A stretch of 64,000 nucleotides of DNA from Xenopus tropicalis (lineage: Eukaryota > Chordata > Amphibia > Anura > Pipidae). The stretch is from positions 71,395,764-71,459,763 of the forward strand of contig NC_030683.2 of NCBI RefSeq assembly GCF_000004195.4, in the 5' to 3' direction. The notes beneath the pieces were generated by a model. The model was given only the letters and a program-made list of their open reading frames with translations, searched no databases and was not told the origin of the DNA. The translations under genes were made by a program, and so were the position numbers. Shown one piece after another: positions 55,961 to 64,000 of the stretch (the stretch's first letter is position 1; the number at the start of each line of letters is the position of its first letter).

Positions 55961-56699
55961 TGGCCAATCATAGTGTGGCAAAACCACACATCTGTGGTAT
56001 GGTGAGATGTCTGCATTGTTTGTTCTTATTTTTCAGATCTCACTACCACTGTCATGTATCAAGTGGCTTCATCATTTTTTTTTAACCATTGTGTTGTGCA
56101 CTGAAATAAGCCTTTTATTTATGGTAACATTATCTACAATATTATGAAGTACCCTTGCACGCATATTTTTCTTTTACAACAAATGCTGAAATAACTCACA
56201 AGATGGTAATAGGAAATATTAGAAAACAAAATTCTGCATAATACAAATAGAAAGTGTATAATAACCGATGAAATATTAGATTCATTTTACAAATATGGCT
56301 TTTGCTGCCGCTCTTTCCTAGTCCAGGGGCGAAAGTACCTGAAGGTACTGCACATGCTGAGCAGAGCATATTAATAAATGCTTTATTTTCTTCTTTGCCA
56401 AAAACAGAAGGGGGAATATATTTAAGAGCTGAAATGCAGTAATTACATTAAAAAAGCATCCTGTGTATAAACATTAAACTGAATAATAAAACTAAATTAC
56501 AGACATAGTTGTGAAAAATTATTTCATGTTTGCCTGTGTTTTTAGGTTATATATTTGCAATGCTATATATGATGAATGGTGCTCATTTTTAAAACTTTGC
56601 AGTAGGTAACTTATCTGATGTAAAGAAGTCTGACTGTAGATGTAAAGAAGTCAGACTGTGCATCGTCAATTGTGTCGGCTTTTTCTTTTTACCTGAAAG
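55961..56699. other. AT-rich stretch, no gene seen
   Basis: A short direct duplication, GATGTAAAGAAGTC, lies at about 56619 and 56639. Nothing else is recognised. Confidence 0.55.
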
Positions 56700-57435
56700 G
56701 GTTCCCAAACTACCTTTGCCAACCCCCACCCCAGGAGGCAATAAGGACAACCAGGTTGGGATAAAAACAGGCCACAGCTTTATTAACAAATTACTGTTAA
56801 GATTTTACAATAAGAATCAACATTGTATCAACATTATAATAACATTATATCCCCACCCGGAATGCTTGCCCACCGTAAGAGCACCACCAACTGGGCTACC
56901 TGCCATGGCGACCGCCTGTCACAGGAGCAACAGGTGGGCAAGTGGGAGCAGGTAACCATAAAACCACCATCCTGGGACCCTTGTCCGAGGAAACCATATC
57001 CACCTTGGCACACTTGTGCCTAAAACTGGGGCATAAGCCCCCACCCCTGGCAAGCATTCCTCTGCAGCTGTGACAATAATGCATCCGTATCCAATTACAA
57101 TGCCCCCACCTGTAAAATTACCACAAAAAACCAGGGCGGGAGGGTGGGATGTTGCTTGTCCTCTGCTCCAACCGGAAAAGGTAGGAACTTGGTTTTTCCT
57201 GCATTCCCTATACCCCATTGTCTTCTCCTTCTGCCTGTTAACATCCTATTCTGGCCATCCAGCAGTTAACCCTATACTGCCCTTCCCCCATCTCTATCCC
57301 TTGCACGTGCCTGACTTTCCTCACCCAGTCAAGGCCCTTCCTTTTAATAAGTCTGAGCCCCATTATATTTGTTCTAATTGGCCTTGGAGATCCTCATATG
57401 CATCTATTTGTTCTGCCAAGCATTACAAAATATTT
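56700..57435 (-). mobile_element. Probable retroelement 3' region, minus strand
   Basis: A GC-rich block read on the minus strand ends with AACAGTAATTTGTTAATAAAG then CTGTGGCCTG (AATAAA near 56778-56785) and a GGGTGGGGGTTGG tract. A similar AATAAA...GTGGCC arrangement lies at 12.13 kb. The 99-codon minus frame (56919-57218) has no recognised motif. DIRS-, gypsy- or LINE-derived are all possible. Confidence 0.35.
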
Positions 57436-57439
57436 CAGT

Positions 57440-57906
57440 GTTAAGATTGTGCCTAATTTACGCATTTTGCCATTGGTGTCAAGCCGTAGAGGATGGGTAG
57501 ATTAAAGCAAGCTCACAAACGTCTCATGCTAGCTGGAGGCTTGCCTGAGGTTTAGGACAGGAAGCACAGAAGTGAAGAGAGGCCGGAGAGCCAAACAAGG
57601 TACCAAAGGATCAAGCAGGAGAATCGTCAAACAGGTCCGGGTTGGGGCAGGCAGAGAAGGTTCACAAACAGAGATCAGGCCAAAAGTCACAACAGGAATC
57701 AGAATAAGAGGAAACGCCAGGCACAAGAATAAATTCGATAACCAAGCAAAGACGGTGCATACTTGGCGACTATTTAAGACGAAAAAATGGAGCCAAAAAA
57801 TTCACGTGACAAAAGTGTTTTGCATATTTTTTGCTGTTTCTCAAATTTTCCTAGCGTTGTGCTAATTTTTCGGCGAAGCAAAACAGGACAGATTCTCTCA
57901 TCACTA
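57440..57906. mobile_element. Split relic of a TAGTGATG-family MITE
   Basis: The right end (about 57830-57906) has TTTTTCGGCGAAGCAAAACAG and GACAGATTCTCTCATCACTA, nearly identical to the end at 50257. CGCATTTTGCCATTGG at 57461 matches the family's left half. The intervening 57480-57790 contains CAGGCAGAGAAGG and AACAGGAATCAGAATAAG, resembling vertebrate gypsy-type sequence, and may be a later insertion. Confidence 0.5.
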
Positions 57907-58284
57907 CTTTTGTCATTGTTTTGTTTATTTATTATGACTGACACTTTTGCACAACACAGTACAGACACTATTCACTACTCATTTGAATTATTACCAGCTT
58001 ACAATTCACTGTAAACTGGACTGCACAAACAATCAAGGGTTATATTAATTGTTTGTGATTTCTAGGCAATTCCCACCTACAGCTGTTGAGGGGTAAATGA
58101 GAGGTAGCACCAATTGAAATATACTTTCCTTGTATGCTGCCTGCCCTGTTCATTTACCTAAACTCTGAGCACCTCTGAGCATAACTTTGGGCCAGTATCC
58201 TCTTACAGTAGAAAAAGGCTACTGGCTTCTTAGGCTAGACACCACTAAGGAGGCACAATCTTAGCTTGGAAATATTTTGTAATG
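57907..58284. other. Stretch with no gene seen
   Basis: No recognisable feature. Confidence 0.5.
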
Positions 58285-59170
58285 TTTGGCAGAAAAAAAT
58301 GCAATAAAAACCGCTAAATTTAGGAAAGGTTTACCGCTTGGTAGTTTGGGGTATAAAGAAATAATTACCAACCCCGGATTTGTTTGCATGTGTACTTTTC
58401 AAAAATATATGGTTTCCAGAGGTCACCTTACTTTTGCAGCTTTTACCCCACATAAACTGGCCATGTGTTTATGAATTAGGTAAATGAAATTAATATGCAC
58501 AAGGTATATTTTGGGGTCTCTAAATGCCATGTACTTTGGTAAGCCTATGCACATTGGGCATCAAACTGCTCATATTTTGGTACCTAATGATACATTATGT
58601 GGGAGATAAGATGCTGCAAAGTGAAAGCTTTTTGGAAAAAAACAACAAATTTAGAAAAGCTTTGTGGGTTGGTACTTTGAAGTATAAAGATGTGAACCCA
58701 ATGTGAACCCAATGTGTACTTTCATAAAATATATGGTTTTCTGGGGTGAGCATACTTTTTTTCCACATAAAATGATGTCCCTGTGTTGATTACAGTAATT
58801 AAAATTTACAGAAATGATAGATCATATGGGGTATCTTCACCTTGGGCCAACTAAATGCCACATACTTAGGTAATCCTATTGGGTTTCAAACTGTTTAGTG
58901 GACCCCTGGCTTTCATATTTAGGGTGTTTTACCTGGTTACCTTAAGACCTGCAGTAGATAAGGTGCTACAGAATGGAAGATTTGAAGCAATTTTTACAAA
59001 ATTTCACAAATGTTAAAAAAACGATAAATTTAGGAAAGCATTGCAACTTGGTAGTTTGGAGAAGACAGGCAATTCTACCTAATCTGTATTTGTCAGAATC
59101 TGTTCTTTCCAGAAATGTATAGGTTTCTAGGTTAAACTTTCTGTGGAATTTTGGGCCTTGCAATCTAAAG
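58285..59170. repeat. Divergent tandem repeat, period about 330-380 bp, 2-3 units
   Basis: The block AAATTTAGGAAAG, then CTTGGTAGTTTGG begins at about 58315 and recurs near 58648 and 59026 (spacings 333 and 378). Each is followed by AAAATATATGGTTT-like sequence and, in two units, by TAAATGCCATGTACTT-like and CATATTTTGG/CATATTTAGG blocks. Copies differ widely, so the array is old. Confidence 0.75.
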
Positions 59171-59808
59171 TATGCAGCTTTCTGGAGCAGTGCTTTGAAA
59201 ATGGAGTTTGTGACCTATACAAGTGAGAAATCTCCATAGAACTATATATATTTGGTACTGGCGCATTCAGAAGACATGGGACTTTTCAAATCAGTAGTAT
59301 TCATATGCCTAAAATAATGTATGTTTCAGATATTGTTGATATGTTGATGTGTTTATATTATGGAAAATATTTTTTTTTACATTTTGTAGACAATATATCT
59401 TGTTACAGAAGTGGAATTACACAAACATTCTACCATATTTTGAAAGCTTAGGTTGTCCTGAAAAAAACAATATATCATTTTCCAGGGTAAACTATTAAGG
59501 TCCTTTCCTAATCATATAACTGTCATTCAGACCACTCCTTGGTTGATAAGATAAGTTGGATCATAGCAACCAGATAACTGAAGAATTTCTAATCTGGAGA
59601 GAACAATAATTGAGATGAAAAATTAAGACCAATTAAAAATCGTCTCAGAGTAGCCCTCTCTACATCATATTAAACTTAACTTGAAGATGAACAACCCCTT
59701 TAATAGAAAAATAATAATCATACTCAATCAGTCTCTCATGTCAGGTCAATCAGTTATGAGATATAACTATAAACAAAGTGTCTACGTTATATGAAGTCCT
59801 AAGGTCGA
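59171..59808. other. AT-rich stretch, no gene seen
   Basis: No recognisable feature. Confidence 0.5.
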
Positions 59809-60150
59809 TTCTAGCTGCTGATATAGATCCCTTAGACCGATTCGGCAACTAATCAGGCCGTGTAGGGACACCAACGACGGGCCTGCCCGACCGATATCTG
59901 GCCTGAAATCAGCTAGATATCGATCGGGCAGGTTAAAAAATTTAGTCGGATCGGGGACCGCATCGGCATGTTGATCCGACTTCTCCTTTACCCGTCGTTC
60001 TAATTCGATTGTTTAGCCCCAGGGCCAAATGACTGAATTAGCCTGGATTCACCCGATATCGCCCACCCGTAAGTGGGGGATATCTGGAGAAGATCTGCTC
60101 ACTTGGCGATATCGCCAAGCCAGTGGATCTGAAGGTGTATGGCCACCTTT
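59809..60150. mobile_element. Xenopus repeat with GCGATATCGCC-type palindromes, copy 2
   Basis: It contains GATCGGGCAGGTTAAAAAA, CGGGGACCGCATCGGC, TAATTCGATTGTTTAGCCCC, GATATCGCCCACCCGTAAG and ACTTGGCGATATCGCCAAGC, and ends GTGTATGGCCACCTT. This copy is about 100 bp longer on the left than 51693-51935 and retains more CpG. Confidence 0.75.
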
Positions 60151-62040
60151 ACTTTTTTCTCCTGTGCTTTGAATCACTCTAATACCCTGAGACAATGAGA
60201 GATAAATGAGGCCATTGTGCCTGATTTTGAGCTTTCAGAAGGAGCCATTACAACAGGATAGAACTGCTATCAGATAACCTTTTGTTTCTCCAGCTCAATG
60301 TATTTTCAATAGGACCCAAGTCGCACAGTAGCTAAACAGGGTTTATCCTGATTGGGTGCTATTCTCTTGTCTAACACTAGGTGGGACACAAGTGATTATT
60401 TTTAGCAATTCAAACGTTTTCAAACTCTACAATGCTAAAATCCTCTCCAGCTTTCAGTAAACCTGCTTTTTGAAAGGGCAAAGCGGTCTGGGCTGTCAGA
60501 AATAACTGTCCATTTTATTTAATATATTTAGGGTTAAAGTTCCCACTGCTTCTCTCTGTATTTAATGCATTCCGGGCTAAAGTTCCCACTGCTATTCACT
60601 GTATTTAATGTATTTTGAAATATCTATATATCCTTTACTGTACAAGCTAATTAAGAATAATGGCACATGGGGCAGTTTTTCACAGTATATTTTAGCTGGC
60701 AAAGAAATGCCTAAAGCCACCCTAAATTATTGGGACTGAGTATAGGCAGTTTCACCTCTTTACCCGCTCACTAAAATTCAGGACAGTACCGGCAGTGCTA
60801 AATGCCTATAGAGGAATTTTCAGTACAGGAGGTGTCAGGTTGCTGCAGTCTGTTTACCTGCCCATTGTTCTACAACTTGCAGCGCAGCAGTGACTGAAGG
60901 TTGTCAGAGCATTAATCACAAGGCTGTGGTACCCTAGGAAATTAAGGATATGGTTAGCCCCATGTAAAATTTCAAAATTAAATACAAAAAAAAATCTGTA
61001 AAAAAATGGTTTTCAGGGCAAAATTCTGCTGCAGCAGCACTATTAACTGATGTGTTAAAAAAACAAAACAAAACATGTTTTCCCGTGACAGTATTCCTGT
61101 ACTTGCCTTGCTGTTTGGCAGCAGCCTCTACAAATCTCCAAAACATGCCAGTGTCCCATAAAGACCCATCAGCTACTTAGCTGTCACTTCCTAGTTAACT
61201 GTTCCAGGGCCAGTTAATATTTTTACTCCCTTGTGTATCTCTACGCTTTCTTTTAAGTCTGTGTTTATGCCTGTCCTCTAGCCATGTTGGGGTGCTTGGG
61301 CTACCTTGCATAGGGGAACTGTGAGTTAGCATTAGTTAGTTAGGTTAATGACACACTTCTGGCTAGTTTTGCTATTGATTCCTGCTATTGACATTGTTTC
61401 TGTACCTTGCTGTAGAGTTTTGCTTGCTAGTTTACAATGTGTGTACCCTGCCTATTCCAGTACCTACCTTTCTGCCACTGTCATTTCCTGAAAAAACCCT
61501 TTAAAGTGATAATAGTAATCAGAGTAGAAAACCTTCAGCAACCTCAGTAAATAAAAGAGACTGCAGCATCCATGGTTCCAGAACTGTCAATGTTTATTGT
61601 TATTCTTTTTATGTTATTCTTGAAACCCATGTTTTTCCTATACAGTATATGCCTTGGTCTGTTTGTAAATAAAGAAGCAGGTCTTTTGCTTCCGCATTTC
61701 TCTCAGGTCAAATTCTGGCCTTGCTGTGTGCTATTATTACCCCCAGTCAGATTAAAGTTCCTAAACCAGTTTATATTTATCTTTATGACAAAAGGTACAA
61801 TACCTGCACAGACAAAACAAATTATTTTCATAAAAAGCAAGGTTTTGCTGTTTCCCAAACAATACAGCAATATGTGACCTATAAATGAAATAAACTGCTG
61901 TACCATTGGTTCCAGAACTGGTGATGTTTAAGAGCTTTTTGCTAATTCCTATATTTGAAACCTTAAATTTTAATTATCATTTATAACAGCCATAAATAAT
62001 ACAGTGTACAGGTATCATGGCATGGGTGCCTGGGTGCAGT
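60151..62040. other. Stretch with no gene seen
   Basis: It contains a 43-bp direct duplication at 60531-60616 (GGGTTAAAGTTCCCACTGCT and GGGCTAAAGTTCCCACTGCT). Otherwise only chance frames up to 101 codons. Confidence 0.5.
60531..60616. repeat. 43-bp tandem duplication
   Basis: TAAAGTTCCCACTGCT, a short variable part and CTGTATTTAATGCATT repeat once, with starts at 60531 and 60574. Confidence 0.9.
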
Positions 62041-62165
62041 CCATCAGTATATGTATTCCAATGTTGCAAAGAATAACCACACTCACAGGGCTTTTAAGAT
62101 GTGAAATGTTCATTTATTTGGGAGACTAACATTTCTGCTGGGACCCCAGCCTTTATGAAAGTTTA
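62041..62165 (-). mobile_element. Penelope-like fragment with decayed hammerhead-like motif (putative)
   Basis: Minus strand: CATAAAGGCTGGGGTCCCAG and CAGAAATGTTAG (62156-62125) show a 5-bp GCTGG/CCAGC stem and a GAAAT-GTT derived from GAAAC-GTT. They are followed by AATAAATGAACATTTC and, at 62102-62088, AAGCCCTGTGAGTGTGG. The CTGATGA box is destroyed. The order matches the other three loci. Confidence 0.45.
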
Positions 62166-63620
62166 TGTTATATGTTAAAATATTAATTGTTAAATGTTAA
62201 AATCACAGTCTGGCTATGCATAACAATCTGCAACAAGATTACGTCAATAAAGTTCATTACCTTTGAAGAAATACTTTATATGATAAGAAAATGTGTATTT
62301 CCCAAATACTACTCAATATGGACACATAATATTACCATTAATTTTAGCTGTTCAATAGAGATACCAAATCAGAATCCTTTGTTCTCTAGGGAGCATGAAG
62401 AGCCTCATGTTATCAATGACAATCAATGTAATTTATGATTATTAGTTTTCTCCTGCACAAGTGCCTGTGTCTTTTATAGAATTTTTTCTTGTAACTCAAC
62501 TGAAAACAAAATAGTAACAGTTCTGACTTAATTAGGTTAAACAAACAGGTCAGTTATTTGGACTTTTTAAAACATGAGTTCTGACCCTGTATAGTTTTAA
62601 AAGATTATTCTGCTTCAGGGCTGTTTTTAATCTGCTGTGTATAACAAGCAGTAACTGTTCATCTGTAATTAGGGATAGTAACATCTTTCAGGTATAAGCA
62701 CCTATTCTGTATTTCCATACAGTTCAGCTTAAAATTTACTATACACAAGTTAATATGGCAAATTAAGCAGCAGCATAGTTGTTTTCAAGGTCATGGGAGG
62801 TGAATTTCAGCATCATGCAGACAAAGCAGTCATTATTCATTGCTTGAAGCAGATAGTGTTGTCGAGTTTTAAAGCGTACCCTGCATTGTGAAATGTATAT
62901 GTTTTTTAATGGTGTTGCTGTTTTTTGTGTTACAAATCAAGACGGACCTCATATTATTTATTTACCCTTAATTATTAAGGTATAAGAGACAGTCAGTGTA
63001 ATTTATGAATGAAAAGAAGTTCTCCATAGAATTTTCCAAAGCTGCCTAGATACCAGTGAACTGGTTGTTTATTTTGAATGTTACAAAGAAATATTTGTCT
63101 TTCATATATATACAGTATGCACCCACACAGGCTCATGACTATGTGCAGAATTGTAGTTGTTACTTTGACCTAGGTTTTTTGGTTACAAGTGTAACCCTTT
63201 CTTGGCACTGATATCCAGGGCCACACTGGGGCGCAAACAGGAAAAATCCCAAGCCTCCTCTAAGTGGAAGATTTGTGGGGTTTGGAAACAGTATGTGCCT
63301 CCACCCAGGGCTAAGCCATTTACTAATGGGCAACAACTCCCTGGGAACTGCCACAGCAATGATTAATATACCAAATGTAATGGACAATAAACCACACAAT
63401 TGATAGATATGAAACAAATTGTAATATATATGCAAGGTGCAATGAAATGAGAACAGTGAATAACAGTTTCAGCATAACACATATAATATTTGACAATATT
63501 CCCCTTTGTGTAAGAAATGTCCACTGTCACTTTAAGAACCTTGAGTGTGCACACTATGGGTATGCACAAGTTAACTCCTTGTATGAAGGTAGTGGTAGCA
63601 GAGTTATGTTTTGCAACACC
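62166..63620. other. AT-rich stretch, no gene seen
   Basis: A CAGGGCCACACTGGGGCG segment near 63217 resembles a hAT-type tip but has no partner. Nothing else. Confidence 0.5.
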
Positions 63621-64000
63621 AGATTGTAGCACCCCGGGGTGTGTAACTGTAAAATCTCACTAAACTCCCAGTGGCAGTGATAGGGGAATAGATCCTATGG
63701 GGCAGAGCAGAGGCAGGGAAGCAGACTGGCAGCTTTTATCCCCACTGAGCTTGAGATGCTGGGGTAGAGAAAGGCTTCCTGGTATCCTGAGGAGATCCAC
63801 TGCAGGTGTCATGAAGGCTGATGGGTAATCCCACATCCAGATCCAGTATACACGCTGGTAACTCACTACAGGGCTGAAGCCCTAACTATCCTACAGGGAT
63901 TACTACCCTAACAATAGCTCAGGCCTGCTGCACTAATCCCATTCACTAAATGGCTGAATGGGAAGGTTTTACTAACTCCCTATGCTCTGATTATGGGGGT
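63621..64000. other. GC-richer segment at window edge, possible LTR start
   Basis: Composition rises after TGTAGCACCCCGGGGTG at 63625. This could be the beginning of an LTR or other element running out of the window. No second end is available. Confidence 0.25.

Noticed and set aside
1..64000. tRNA, rRNA or bacterial-type operon content
   Set aside because: No cloverleaf, rRNA core or tightly packed coding frames were seen; the composition and repeats are vertebrate.

Overview
The window looks like repeat-rich intergenic or deep-intronic DNA from a frog of the genus Xenopus; tropicalis and laevis cannot be separated by eye. The assignment rests on interspersed repeats I recognise as abundant in Xenopus: hAT-type MITEs ending TAGTGATGAGCGAAT, TAGAGATGTAGCGAAC or CAGGGATCCCCAACC, TTAA-flanked MITEs starting AGGAACAGTAACACC or AGGAGAACTAAAC, the ACAGGTATAGGATCC-type repeat, and CR1-like 3' ends finishing in CTATGTAA octamers. 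I find no rRNA, tRNA, CRISPR, operon or complete host gene. One weak candidate terminal exon (minus strand, 18489-18734) is the only possible host coding sequence.

Layout. 1-6.2 kb is mostly single-copy AT-rich DNA with small hairpins and one hAT MITE. 6.2-10.5 kb holds a foldback element, retroelement pieces with a hammerhead-like motif, AT microsatellites and a hAT MITE carrying a 34-bp minisatellite. 12-18 kb has a G-quadruplex-prone tract, a GC-rich hAT MITE, a nested MITE pair and a solo LTR with a 5-bp target duplication. 22-29 kb has MITE copies, a CR1-like 3' end, two more hammerhead-like loci and an 87-bp tandem repeat. 31-40 kb is a patchwork of MITEs, a possible LTR, a second CR1-like 3' end and a LINE remnant. 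40.9-46.7 kb has two large arrays of one roughly 145-bp repeat, each unit with an inverted CCAAT box next to a CCGCCCAC-like box; the second array is split by a 1-kb antisense LINE. 48.9-55 kb has nested MITEs and a decayed Ty3/gypsy-like element. 55-64 kb has a GC-rich ORF of unknown origin, a further retroelement end, a divergent tandem repeat of about 330-380 bp and a last hammerhead-like relic.

The most interesting signal is a recurrent module at about 7.7, 26.2, 27.25 and 62.1 kb. It has a CTGANGA box, a short perfect stem, then GAAAC and the cleavage-like sequence GTT or GTC, followed 60-110 bp later by a CCTGTGAGTGC-like box. This is the layout of a type I hammerhead ribozyme, such as those described in Penelope-like retroelements. 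The 27.25 kb copy keeps the core and a 5-bp stem II. The other strong point is that many MITEs can be delimited exactly by target-site duplications (8 bp, TTAA, TTA), so the order of several nested insertions can be read from the sequence. All calls are by eye, without alignment or database search.
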